Source: Yarrowia lipolytica
Taxonomy: Eukaryota > Ascomycota > Dipodascomycetes > Dipodascales
Direction of reading: 5' to 3'
Length of the DNA: 64,000 bases
Assembly: GCF_001761485.1 (NCBI RefSeq)
Contig: NC_090774.1
Coordinates: forward strand, 1,488,001 to 1,552,000
Part shown: positions 10,401-20,595 of the stretch, one piece after another
Layout of the letters: each line of letters opens with the position of its first letter
Position numbering within the stretch: position 1 is the first letter of the stretch
Position numbers and translations under genes: made by a program
Notes under the pieces: generated by a model
What the model saw: the letters and a program-made list of their open reading frames with translations, nothing else
Database searches by the model: none
What the model was told of the DNA's origin: nothing

Positions 10401-11161
10401 TTAGGCGGTAAGACCAATGACACCGCAGGCGGGTCGAGGGCCAGCGTTTCCGGTCTTGAGAGAGTCGGCATGGCCACCCTTTCCAAGATCGTCCTCACCA
10501 CCGTGGATAACGACGGTTCGGCCAACAATGGAGTTGTCACCAGTCAGCTTGAGAAGAGAGTCCTTGAGAACACCCTTGGCAACACCCTCAGAGTCAGTCT
10601 TGACGTTTCCGAGGTCACCAACGTGTCGCTCAGAGTCGGTGGGACCACCGTGGTTCTTCTTGAAGGGGTTGAAGTGGGGGCCGGCAGAAGTGCAGCCGTT
10701 GGTGTTGTCACCAAACTCGTGGACGTGGAATCCTCGCTCAGCGTTGGGATCGTTGCCCTTGATGTCGTAGGTGACAGTGACGGGGCCGGACTCAGAGTCC
10801 TGCTCGAAAGTGACAGTACCGGAGACCTTGGAATCTCCTCGAAGAACAGCGACTGGGTTAGAATGTGCAGTGTGGGCAAGTGGCGAACAACGACATGGAC
10901 TATTCCGTGAGGTAGGGCTCTCAATTCCCTCCTAAAATGCAATTGTGCTTGTGGGGTCTGATCTCAACAAACAATGAGCAACTTCTGAGTCACCTGCCAC
11001 CTCACACGGCGCAACGTTCCGCCACCTTCCAGACGGTTGTCGAAGTCAACGTAGCGGCCAACCTGTGGGTGTGGACCGGTCGAGCGGCCTTCAATTGACC
11101 CGCTGGCCGCTCAATGTGCCCGATTCCGGGCCTTGCTCTCGTACTCACCAGCCTTGACCAT
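10401..11161 (-). CDS. SOD1: Cu/Zn superoxide dismutase, two exons
   Basis: Exons 11161-11149 (13 nt, MVKA plus one base) and 10852-10401 give 154 residues, exactly the yeast Sod1 length. The 296-nt intron has a GTGAGTAC donor and a CTAACCCAG acceptor; the joined codon restores MVKAVAVLRGD. Visible motifs are GFHVHEFGD (copper His pair), GPHFNP (bridging His), the zinc-loop His/Asp stretch [11 protein letters not shown], and the C-terminal [13 protein letters not shown] with the last copper-side Arg and disulfide Cys. It converts superoxide to peroxide and oxygen in the cytosol and intermembrane space. The plus strand also has a long open frame over this gene; it is an antisense shadow, since the SOD1 reading is unambiguous. 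Confidence 0.97.
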
Positions 11162-11211
11162 TTTTGATGTGTGTGTTTAGTGTGTGGAGGAGAGCAAAGC
11201 CAGGTTCCGCA

Positions 11212-11220
11212 CTTTATATA
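11212..11220 (-). promoter_or_regulatory. TATA box of SOD1
   Basis: TATATAAAG on the minus strand, 50 bp upstream of the SOD1 ATG, with nothing else between them. Confidence 0.7.
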
Positions 11221-11784
11221 TTTTGCTGGAGCCTGAGCCGAAGTGGCTTATTAATTGAGAGCCAGAGTCAATTTTTTTCCATTTGCGGTATACTGCCGCC
11301 TGGGTTGGGTATTGTGTAATATCTCGTGCGGAAGCACATGGTGTCCGTTTATGGTGGGGAACATTCCTTATCGGGAAGGCAGATTATACCAAAAACGGAT
11401 TCTGGAATATCTCCCAATTAGGATGCAATATCGGATATCACGTTGTGGGTGGTCGTGGAGAGGTATCGGAGCAAGTGTGCGGTCAATGAGGGACGAATAC
11501 CCGCATTCTGGCGGGCCTGGGTACTGCTCAAGTAAGTGGAAAGCAAAAACAAGGAGGAAAGTAGCGCGGGCTACCAGCACCTTTTATACCACCATACCTT
11601 GGAGGTCAATTTGCTCATCTGGAGAGCATATACCCCGGAGCTTATTACATGGTCAGTTGTTGCCACACTAATAGGCAGGCCCAAACAAGATGTGAAACGG
11701 ACGGAAATGGACAGATGGAGTCAGCATTTTGCGGAGAGCAAACGTTGGGGAGAGTTCTTTTGTTCTTGATTACGTCATGCATCT

Positions 11785-11854
11785 GACTAAACCATTATGA
11801 CTAAGCCATTGTGACTAAACCATTATGACTAAGCCATTATGACTAAGCCATTCT
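11785..11854. repeat. 14-bp tandem repeat, five copies
   Basis: Five consecutive copies of GACTAAGCCATTAT with one or two base changes each. It lies in the SOD1/ROM2 divergent promoter region. Confidence 0.85.
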
Positions 11855-13032
11855 GACGTGTTGTACGATACTATACTGGAAGTACATACTGTGCGATACC
11901 AACAAGTCCCAAGTACTGATCGATACAGACAATCGTACCACTGTTTGTGCAATGACAGTTTGTATATGAAGACAAATTTACACTGCCAGTTCTTCGGCTT
12001 TGTACAATGGCACGATATTGTTTCCTACTTGCACCCATTGTCTGCTATACACTGTTGTCTATAATACATACAAGCATCAGCACAATGCACCATGTGGGTA
12101 CAATTCCTGAAACAAGGGTCTAAAACGGAGGTCAGAAACAATGGACAAAGAAGTGAGTCTGGCTGAGCAGGCAGTTTTTCTCGAGCCCTGGCAAGCTCTT
12201 TTGACAAGCCGGTTGCGTTTCAATCAATCACGCCGAGCTAGCCCCCGATTCTCCGGGCCCAGCAACACCTCAACAGGGCTAAGCAGCCTGCAGATTAGCT
12301 ACTCGTCTACTGTAAATCGGCTAATCAAAGCTAATCTGGAAAAGTTGATGGGTGAGGATGCATTCCGACATGAATAGGAGAGGTGGATCAGTTCCGTGGG
12401 CCAGGGTGGTTAGCGGCTTGTCTGGCCATAGGTGGTCGAGTCAAGAGTGCTACAGCACACGGCCCAAATCAAACCCAATCGCACCTCTCACTCAACGGTA
12501 TACTGTATACACTGCTGATGATAGGCCTCTTCTCTCACCTCTGACGAAGTTGCAGTCAAGTAATTTAAACAAGAGTGGGCCAACTAACAATGGAGCGTTT
12601 CTCTAAAGTAGACTCTATTGTAAGTATAACAAGAAAAAAAAAAAAAAAAAAAAAAAGTACCGTGCAATACTGCAGCGCAATTGAGTTCAAACTCGACCCA
12701 CAAAAACTGGCCCCAACCCAGGAACAGTGAGACTCGTGGGTTATTAGCTGACAGCACTAGTGTCTGGAGCAGGAAAAAAAATTACGGAAATCCGCGCTTT
12801 CCGCCCGTGACAAGCCCCCAAACCCATACTGCCTTGTCATCTTCTCCAGCTCTCGCACTTCACATAAAGTAACCTTTACTCCCAACTCCGCAGCCCCACA
12901 GATTTGCCTTTAGATTGTTGTATTGTGTGGTGTTTGTGAGCACGTGACGCGTGCCACTCATACGTACAGACAGTCGGTGCCATCTTCACCTTCACAATTC
13001 ACTTTCTGCAACAAAACAAACGCCATTTAGGC

Positions 13033-16000
13033 AGTGAGTACCCGCAGCGGACCACGTCTCACCCCCAGCGCCCTTCTAACACAGTGCATCCTCCTCCATT
13101 ACCTCCAAAGCCGCCTGCTGAGGTCATCAACAGACGGACCCAGGTGACGGATGAGTTCAGAACCAAACTACCTGAGCGAGTATCGTCGCTCGTGGACAAG
13201 CGACCGTCCTATCACCCGCAAGGACCACGCCAGCTCAACTCGGACGCGCCACAACAGACCAATCGGTACCTGGGCGTCTACTCTTCGCCGCAAGCGCCAA
13301 ACTGGAGAGATGAAGAGAGAAGCGTGGAAAGAAGCAACACAGATTCGTCTGATAGAACGAGCGGCAGCGCCACCGACCGTGCCAGCTACTCATCTTACTC
13401 CACCGACCGAACCAGTATCCACGGCGGCGTCTCTGGCTACTACAACGACCCCAACAATGGCAACAACATTGGCACCGACTACGATAAGTTCTGGGCCCAA
13501 CAGTACTCGGACGTTAGCCGGACCAGCAGCATGCAGTCGTGGCGGCCCGACAGCGAACGACCGCCACCTCTGCCCCTCAAAAAACCCGCATTGAACACCT
13601 CTCACAGATCTAATCCCGCGTCTCCAGGACGAGCTCACTTCTCACAACAAAACACAAACACGCCCCCTCCACTGCCACCACAGATTCCCATCTACGACAC
13701 ATACATGGAGCAGCAAGCATATGAGGACTACCTGGAAAATGGGTTCTACGACCAACAATCACTATATCGTACCCCCGAGCCCCAGCACCCTGCGCGTCAC
13801 TTTACTCCGTCCCCAAACGCCCAGGACAGATACCAGATCCCTCCGCATTTGAGTCCAGGCCACAGCTCGTACCAACCGCCAGCTGACCTGCCTGCATTGG
13901 ACACCAACGACTGGAGCCATGTGGCGTCTGCATACGAAACAGACAACATGTATCCGGACCATGCATACGAGTCTCCGGTGCGCATGCCTGTGGCAGATGC
14001 CTACATGTCGCCTGGGAGTCCCAGTCCGTTGAAAACAGAGACATACTCGCCTGCTCCGTCTCAGCAATCACCTCTGCATCACCACTCTTCGCAGTCGTCT
14101 TTGAACTACATGACGTCTCAGTCGTCTCCCTTGACTCCCCAGCAGTGTTCGGAACGAGATTTGGCTCTAAGAATGGAGCGACTGGATATGCGTCCTGCCA
14201 TGGAACGATTGGAGCCTCGTCCTATGGTCGATCGAATTGATATGCGCCCCTCCATGGACATTCGACCAGTCGATATGCGACCCACACTGGAGAAACGCAT
14301 GAGTTTGCCCAACGGAATGCCCAAGTACCAGCCAATGTCACCTTCTGTGTCCCCGTCGCGGTTCAACTCTATGCCCAACAAGCGACCTGTACCTGTATCT
14401 GCAGGAAACACTCCCGTCAAGCAGCTCGACATTCCCGAGTACGATATTCTGTCGGACAGTATGCGGTCGGATACCGCCTGGGTGGAGCTGGATCTCCCGT
14501 CCATTCCTACACGACCACAGGTGGATCTCTCAAACGTGACGTACGCATGTCCTGAGATGTGGTCGCTGTCTGGCGTTCGAAACTGGATCCGTCCTTTCTT
14601 CACAGGCGACAAGGAGGTGCCTGAGAAGGATTTGCATACGGCCGTTTCGAATCTCTTTGCCGCCAACAAGACCATGTCTCCTGTTTATGCTGAACAGTAC
14701 GCCAAACACGTAATCGGAGCCCTTGGACGAGGCGACGTGCTTCGACATGATGAGGAGAGAGGCTCTTATATGTTCAGCGACGAAGGTGTCGTTTCAGGAG
14801 TTATCCCAGCCCTCACCCTGTGCTACAGCAAGTCGTCGCATGACTCTGGATACACTTGTTATTCCACAAAGTGCCCATATGAGTCCGACACTCGGAAACG
14901 AGAGGACAAGAAGCGCACCGAATCTACATCCTCTGACCAGATGGACTGGGCGCAGTACTGGGAGCTCACCGATGACCAGCTGGCTCGTATTGACCCCCGA
15001 GAAATCAAGCGGCAGTACGCCATGCACGAACTCATCGTGGGAGAGGAGCACTTCATTCGTGACCTGGAGATTCTGCACAACGTCTACGGCGAATCTCTCA
15101 AGTCACACATGCCCGACAAGCAGTTTCGGGACATGTTTGCTGTTCAGGATATTATCCAGTGTTCCAAGGAGCTGCTCCAGGGCCGTCTCAAGGCCAGACA
15201 CATTATTTTTGTGACTGGTATTGCCGACATCATCATCGAGTGGATCAAGGTTGCTCGTCCACACTTTCTTGCCTATGCGAACCGGTACTTGCATGCTGAC
15301 CGGCGTATTCGAAAGGAGCGCGAAGACAATGTTTTGTTTTCTCAGTGGCTGGGCGACATGTCGAAGGACCCTCGGACGCTCGGAAAGCCCTACTCGATCT
15401 ACTTTCATCGAGTTATCCCCCGTCTGGCTCGATATTCGCTTCTTTTGGGCACCATTTCGAAGCATACTACCAACGAGATGGAATTGGAGCTTCTATCACG
15501 TGCTGTCGCCGAGTGTGATGACGTCACTCGACAATGTAACATGGTGATTGGCAACGTCGAAAAGCAGGTGGAGCTGTTGGATCTCAAGAGCCAGTTTGTG
15601 TTTAAGCCCGACTGTGGTGCTGATCTGAAGCTTGAGAGCACTCAGCGAAAGATTATGCGACGAGGTGACGTACAGCGAAAGTCCGACTACGGCTTTGAGT
15701 GGATTGACGCTCATCTGGTGCTGTTGGACAACTTTTTGGTGCTGTGCAAGCATCAGACAGGTCAGCATGGTCCCAAATTGTATGTGACGAAAAAACCCAT
15801 TCCTCTGGAGCTATTGTGCGTTGAGCAGATTGACGAGGCCGAGCAGCAGACCAAGGGCCGAATTCACAACATCACGTCGCATGTTCGAGAAGTCAGAGAC
15901 AAGCGAATGAGTTTCATTGGCGGAGATCATCACAGCAGCAGCTCCTCCAACCCCGGAGCAGTCACCGTGCTCAACGAGGACTCCGATCAGACCACGTATC

Positions 16001-17337
16001 CTTTCCGAATTCGCCATCTCGGCCAGAACATCACCTACACCCTGTTCTGTCCGTCTTCTCTTGATCGAGACAGATGGCACACTGCCATGGTCGAGGCCAA
16101 GCGTCAGTACTCCAGCAAGGTGTATGCCAAGAACGCCGAGCCCTTCCGGCTGACAGTTCTGTCATATCTCGACTTTGGATACGAGATTCCTGTTCGCCTG
16201 GCAGTCCCTAACAATGCCTCTACTCTCCAGAGAGCCATTGAAAAGGCCGGTATGGCCGGCAAGCCGCACCTGAAGACCCAACCGTCTTCGACCAGCATGA
16301 CTACTCGAAGCAAGGTCAACTGTGCTACGTCGTTCATGTTTGATTCGCGTGAATTCGTTTTTGTCGGCACAGATTACGGTGTTTTTGTGTCCGAGTTATC
16401 TCCCGAGACCCGTCACAAGGGCGGAAACAACAAGTACAAGCGGTGTGTCGACTTGCACAAGGTGACTCAGATTGGCGTGATTGAGACACTCAACTTGGTT
16501 ATTATCCTGTGCCACCGTGGACTAATCTACTACCATCTGGACCAACTGCTCAACCGAAGCATGACCAAGGATGCGGCCACCCCCATGGGCTACAAGTTGT
16601 CTTCCTCTGCGTCCTTTTTCACCATTGGCAATATGAAGAACCGAACCCTGGTATTCTACAAGTCTCGCGAGGGTCTCAACTCGGTGTTCAAGGTATTGGA
16701 GCCCATTCGGCAAAAGGGCTCTCAGAAGAAGCGATCTCGAATGTCGCTGTCTCGGTTCTCGTCGCATATTGGGTCCACCGAGTACTTCAGGGACGCTGAG
16801 CGGTTCTACGTGCCGTCCGAGTGCTGGGGCATCTCCGTGTTCAAAAACTACTTTTCGGTGCACTGTACCAAGGGATTCGAGGCCATGAGTCTGGATTTCA
16901 AGGTGCCTCGAACACTACCCATCATCTCTTCTGGCTCCACTGACCTCAGAAAGCGACTAGAAGGACTCAGGCCCCTGGCCATGTTCCAGATCTCGGACTC
17001 CAAGTTCATGCTCTGCTATGACGAGCTGCTGGTGTACACGGATCACTTTGGCAACCTGGCCTCCAAGCCCATTCCCATCATGATAAAGGCCAAGGCCGTG
17101 GCACTTCAACATCCCTACCTGGTGATTGTGGACGACGAGATGGCCGAGATTCGGCACATTGATGGTACTCTCAAGCAGGTGATTCCTGGCCAGGATATGC
17201 GGCTTCTCGACGACCACGAAGGCCAGATCAAGCTGTGCATGGCGAACCCCAATATTTACGGCCGCCAACTCATTGTCGAGCTCAACACCAACGAGCTTAT
17301 TGTTGACGACGACGATTCGTCTCTCACGGGATTGTAA
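13033..17337 (+). CDS. ROM2: Rho1 guanine nucleotide exchange factor (Rom2 type), start codon split by an intron
   Basis: A 1417-residue protein with the Rom1/Rom2 order: a Pro- and Ser-rich N terminus (1-450), a DEP-like segment at about 480-580 (WSLSGVRNWIRPFF), a DH domain at about 640-830 (MHELIVGEEHFIRDLEILHN), a PH domain at about 855-1005, and a CNH domain at about 1075-1390. It loads Rho1 with GTP and so feeds the cell-wall integrity pathway. No in-frame ATG exists before about residue 150 in the unspliced frame. However, a 51-nt intron (13034-13084, GTGAGTAC to CTAACACAG) joins A13033 to TG13085, making ATG followed by HPPPLPPKPP. That is the only start that keeps the N terminus. Gene identity is firm; the split start is a strong inference. 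Confidence 0.9.
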   Translation, partial: SEYPQRTTSHPQRPSNTVHPPPLPPKPPAEVINRRTQVTDEFRTKLPERVSSLVDKRPSYHPQGPRQLNSDAPQQTNRYLGVYSSPQAPNWRDEERSVERSNTDSSDRTSGSATDRASYSSYSTDRTSIHGGVSGYYNDPNNGNNIGTDYDKFWAQQYSDVSRTSSMQSWRPDSERPPPLPLKKPALNTSHRSNPASPGRAHFSQQNTNTPPPLPPQIPIYDTYMEQQAYEDYLENGFYDQQSLYRTPEPQHPARHFTPSPNAQDRYQIPPHLSPGHSSYQPPADLPALDTNDWSHVASAYETDNMYPDHAYESPVRMPVADAYMSPGSPSPLKTETYSPAPSQQSPLHHHSSQSSLNYMTSQSSPLTPQQCSERDLALRMERLDMRPAMERLEPRPMVDRIDMRPSMDIRPVDMRPTLEKRMSLPNGMPKYQPMSPSVSPSRFNSMPNKRPVPVSAGNTPVKQLDIPEYDILSDSMRSDTAWVELDLPSIPTRPQVDLSNVTYACPEMWSLSGVRNWIRPFFTGDKEVPEKDLHTAVSNLFAANKTMSPVYAEQYAKHVIGALGRGDVLRHDEERGSYMFSDEGVVSGVIPALTLCYSKSSHDSGYTCYSTKCPYESDTRKREDKKRTESTSSDQMDWAQYWELTDDQLARIDPREIKRQYAMHELIVGEEHFIRDLEILHNVYGESLKSHMPDKQFRDMFAVQDIIQCSKELLQGRLKARHIIFVTGIADIIIEWIKVARPHFLAYANRYLHADRRIRKEREDNVLFSQWLGDMSKDPRTLGKPYSIYFHRVIPRLARYSLLLGTISKHTTNEMELELLSRAVAECDDVTRQCNMVIGNVEKQVELLDLKSQFVFKPDCGADLKLESTQRKIMRRGDVQRKSDYGFEWIDAHLVLLDNFLVLCKHQTGQHGPKLYVTKKPIPLELLCVEQIDEAEQQTKGRIHNITSHVREVRDKRMSFIGGDHHSSSSSNPGAVTVLNEDSDQTTYPFRIRHLGQNITYTLFCPSSLDRDRWHTAMVEAKRQYSSKVYAKNAEPFRLTVLSYLDFGYEIPVRLAVPNNASTLQRAIEKAGMAGKPHLKTQPSSTSMTTRSKVNCATSFMFDSREFVFVGTDYGVFVSELSPETRHKGGNNKYKRCVDLHKVTQIGVIETLNLVIILCHRGLIYYHLDQLLNRSMTKDAATPMGYKLSSSASFFTIGNMKNRTLVFYKSREGLNSVFKVLEPIRQKGSQKKRSRMSLSRFSSHIGSTEYFRDAERFYVPSECWGISVFKNYFSVHCTKGFEAMSLDFKVPRTLPIISSGSTDLRKRLEGLRPLAMFQISDSKFMLCYDELLVYTDHFGNLASKPIPIMIKAKAVALQHPYLVIVDDEMAEIRHIDGTLKQVIPGQDMRLLDDHEGQIKLCMANPNIYGRQLIVELNTNELIVDDDDSSLTGL

Positions 17338-17706
17338 GAGAGAGTCGGACAGTCCAAGTCCGTGTATACATAGTTTATTTATTGTCATGTTAATGTGAGC
17401 ATTATATCGAAATTTACTTTCTATTATTTGAAGATGAAACTCCATATCACGAGAACATCTAGTGCCTTTCTTTTGGTTTCACTCCTTCAGTCTCCCATAT
17501 CGTCAAACATTCATACTAATGCTTATGGTATAAACAAACATACAGTGTTGTACTGATACCACTCAGTTTCTACTCTCGGAAGTAAGCACCATACGAAAAC
17601 TCACTGAGCAGATGTGAACTCTCTATCTATCATAAAAGTCATGGAATTCATTAAATGCGGTTGAAGAGCACCACAGTGGACTGGATAAGTCACGTCATCT
17701 TGCTAC
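17338..17706. other. Convergent 3' region ROM2/TRS85
   Basis: 369 bp between two gene ends. TATACATAG followed by TTTATTTATT at about 17365-17384 looks like a yeast 3'-end signal for ROM2. I see no gene. Confidence 0.5.
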
Positions 17707-19278
17707 TCAGCTCGCCACGCTCGTAGGTTTAGCCTCGTTGGCAAGTTCCCCCTTTAACCTAGTCAACAATGTCCCCTCGTTGTTTGGCCAGTTCAACTCG
17801 TCATAAACCGGCGCTGTCATGTCTAGACACTTTGCCATCTCACCCTTCTGGTTGGCATCAGCCCATTCACGAGCAGACAACAACTGCCACAGAGCCGCCT
17901 TTCTGCCTTTGGGAGATTGTGAAAAGGCGTACGATACCCGCAACATGATGAGAGCATAACCCAAACGGCCCACCAGCCGCTCATCCAACAGTTTCTGGAA
18001 CCACTGAGTTGCCCCCTGTGAAGCAGCGTCAGGACCAAGCAGACACTGCAGGTCCGAAGTTACCACCAGCATTCGAAGCGCATACTGTGGTAATTGCAGC
18101 CGCGAAATATATGTATAGCATGCCGAGTCCAGCAATGGGTTCAGCACCTCAACCCGTTGTTTCTCCGTCAGACGAGTAGTGTACATGAGAAGGGCCACTG
18201 CTGCCTGTTCCTGACATGCTGCAAGGTACTTCCACGCCTTGTCCGACAGGAAATCCCGTTTTACCAGCTCGTAAGTAGCATATGCGTATCTGTAGTCTCT
18301 CAGCATGAACGCATAATCTGCCAAACGTCGAATCGTCTGTTCTGGAGACCCCTGGGGGTAGATTCCCGATGCTTGGATGGATGATCCTGCCTCCTGTTTC
18401 TCGCTTCCTCCGAACTTGAGCCACTTTTTGCCCGCGGAAAACATTCGACCTGTTAGTCCTCGTTTTCCGGCTGCCACCGTATCCCACGTCATGATACACC
18501 GTTCCATGTGCGGAATAAGATGCTGTACGGTAAACTCTCTCAAAAGCGACCGAATACTCTCCTTGTCAGGCTGAGACAAGGTCCGAGAACCGAATCCCAC
18601 TCCAGTCTTAAGATTGACCAGCTCATCGCCCACGGTCAGAAACTGCGGCGTGGGGATCGTCTCCGGAACACCCTCCTGGCCCAGTTTGATCATACCAGCC
18701 AGTCCAAACCGCTTCTTGGCCCGCTCCAGCAACGCAATGGTTCGTTGCGTCGAGTTCTCGGCGTCCTCCACACGTGCATCGTGCACCAGCACATAAAAGT
18801 TGAGACAGTCCTTATCGCGTTTCTGGCCCTGGGCCAAAGCCTGCAACGTGTCCAGAGGATGCGCGTTTCTGCTGGAGACACAAAAGAGATGCGCAGCCGG
18901 TTGAGAAAAGGTCTCAAATGCCGTGTCCGGTGGAGCAGCCACCAGTTTGGCGAAAAACCGGGCAAATGCAGAATCGTCAGAGTTGTAGTGACCAATGTAC
19001 TCTCTCAGAAGCGCCTCCATGGCGTCCGGGTTGAAGAGCATGCCGCCAGAGTCTCTCTCGGTGGGTCGCTTGGCACCCAGTCGAATGGCAAAGTCGTCGT
19101 ACGTGTTGGTCATGCCCTGGGAGTCTCGAACTGTGGCTCTTCCTACCGAGTCTCCATGGGGGGCCAGAAGAGTGATGAGATCTTCGTATCCGAGATCGTT
19201 GGCGAGTTTGTCGCAGTCTTCCGTGGCGAACACGGAGCAGAACGGCGAGTACGCCCTTGCCACTATCGACTTCATCAT
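17707..19278 (-). CDS. TRS85: TRAPPIII subunit Trs85 (TRAPPC8 family)
   Basis: A protein of 523 residues starting MMKSIVARAYSPFCSVF. Trs85 is the specific subunit of the TRAPPIII complex, the Ypt1 exchange factor that acts in autophagy and early secretory traffic. Support comes from the opening motif (Ala-Tyr-Ser-Pro), the central LLEREKK-like LLERAKKRFG, and the conserved helical stretch RRLADYAFMLRDYRYAYATY at about residue 340. An upstream ATG at 19428 would add 50 hydrophobic residues with no family match; I prefer the ATG at 19278. The protein is shorter than yeast Trs85 (about 698), mainly at the C terminus, as I recall for other filamentous and basal yeasts. Identification rests on these motifs only. 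Confidence 0.82.
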   Translation of the reverse strand: MMKSIVARAYSPFCSVFATEDCDKLANDLGYEDLITLLAPHGDSVGRATVRDSQGMTNTYDDFAIRLGAKRPTERDSGGMLFNPDAMEALLREYIGHYNSDDSAFARFFAKLVAAPPDTAFETFSQPAAHLFCVSSRNAHPLDTLQALAQGQKRDKDCLNFYVLVHDARVEDAENSTQRTIALLERAKKRFGLAGMIKLGQEGVPETIPTPQFLTVGDELVNLKTGVGFGSRTLSQPDKESIRSLLREFTVQHLIPHMERCIMTWDTVAAGKRGLTGRMFSAGKKWLKFGGSEKQEAGSSIQASGIYPQGSPEQTIRRLADYAFMLRDYRYAYATYELVKRDFLSDKAWKYLAACQEQAAVALLMYTTRLTEKQRVEVLNPLLDSACYTYISRLQLPQYALRMLVVTSDLQCLLGPDAASQGATQWFQKLLDERLVGRLGYALIMLRVSYAFSQSPKGRKAALWQLLSAREWADANQKGEMAKCLDMTAPVYDELNWPNNEGTLLTRLKGELANEAKPTSVAS

Positions 19279-20595
19279 AGTTGGGTTGGGAGTGTTATGT
19301 TGTGAGTTTGATATGGTGATGTGTGTTAGTAGTACTTGTAGTAGTAGACAGACGACCGAGTGCTGGGAGAGCCAAAGGGAAGACAGAAAACGACAACAGA
19401 CAAACGATTGAAGCAAGAGTGAAAACATGGAGTTACACTCTCCACCCTCCCGTGATTAGTCAGCATTAGTCATCACAACGAACAGACCCAACAGGGTGCT
19501 TGTAGCTGGGTGGGATACGTGGCCAGATATGTCAACTAAATATCCAAGTAGGGGCCAACTAAACGAGAGTTTGAGACCAAGTAGAAATTCAACCGACACT
19601 GACTCCGGGCCAACTACTGTACTTAGAGAATAGTTTAGTTGACTTCTCTATGATATAAGATGGAAACATCCAAAGTCGAGCCCAGAATCAAGCCCAGAAA
19701 GCCCACGTCTCAGTGGATAGTCCGCGGAGAAACGGAGACCGAAAGAGACACCAAACACGCCACAAGTGGCCTATTTCCCCCCCAAAGTCGGTACTGTAGA
19801 CAGAAAGAGAGACTAACGACGGGCTAAACATTGAACGGCCCAACATGTACATACAGTAGCCATGCCGAAACGGCGGCATAAAGTAGCTTGTTTTGCGCTG
19901 CCGGTTTCATAGTCACTGTATTTGCCGCTCTTGGATGAAATGAACTTTGCCCATAAGTCAGGCACGCAGCAACACCATCAATAAACACTCTGTTTTGCCT
20001 ATAATTAGTGTCTATGAAAAGTGGCCAACCAGAGACGCCAAGACTCGGTTAATAATAGCTCGTGACTTTTGACAACTTAATCGCGTGCAGTGAACTAATG
20101 GGATGCAGAGAGCTATGAGCGCCATCTATAATGTCGGCTTCCAGGGGGGGGGGAAAGGGAACATTACTCAGCATTTTGAGGCCGTGCGTTGCCCCGGTGA
20201 TGGTCCGTGTATACGTATTGTGTTTGCAAAACGTTGCTGTTTAGACATGGGCCAGTTGGGTTAAGGTCCAGTGTCGATCTTTTTCACTCTTTGGCTGATA
20301 ACAATGTCTGGGAAAACTACAAAGTAGGGTTCATCTTACGCTTTAGGAGGGGCGAATAATAGGAGCCAGGGGTGCAGTAGCCGGTAAGAACGGTTGGTCC
20401 TTTGGGGATCCACGGCTGCGCATTAGTTTAGAATGTTAGATAGAAAAAAAAACAACCAGAGTAGGGCTCTTTTTCACGGAGCATCTTCACCGAGCCAGAG
20501 TATGAGCACTTGGCAACAAACTTGCCACAGTGTGTCTCGAGTTTCTTCTTGTTTGGAAAAGGAAAACCGTGTCTGATTTAAATTAACCTTGAAAG
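19279..20595. other. Divergent promoter region TRS85/GT34
   Basis: 1.3 kb between two outward-facing genes. It contains a G run of nine at about 20145 and A-rich tracts. No gene seen. Confidence 0.6.

Larger units (their letters stand above)
11162..13032. other. Divergent promoter region SOD1/ROM2
   Basis: About 1.9 kb between two genes that point away from each other. It contains the SOD1 TATA box, a five-copy 14-bp tandem repeat (11785-11854), a run of about 25 A (12631-12656) and a CACGTGAC site at 12942. Several short open frames have no protein character. Confidence 0.6.

Noticed and set aside
10164-10910. Long plus-strand open frame over SOD1
   Set aside because: It is antisense to the clear SOD1 coding exon, is open because of GC-rich codon use, and resembles no protein.
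12631-12656. A run of about 25 as the tail of a LINE or processed copy
   Set aside because: No coding or other element sequence upstream and no flanking target duplication seen.
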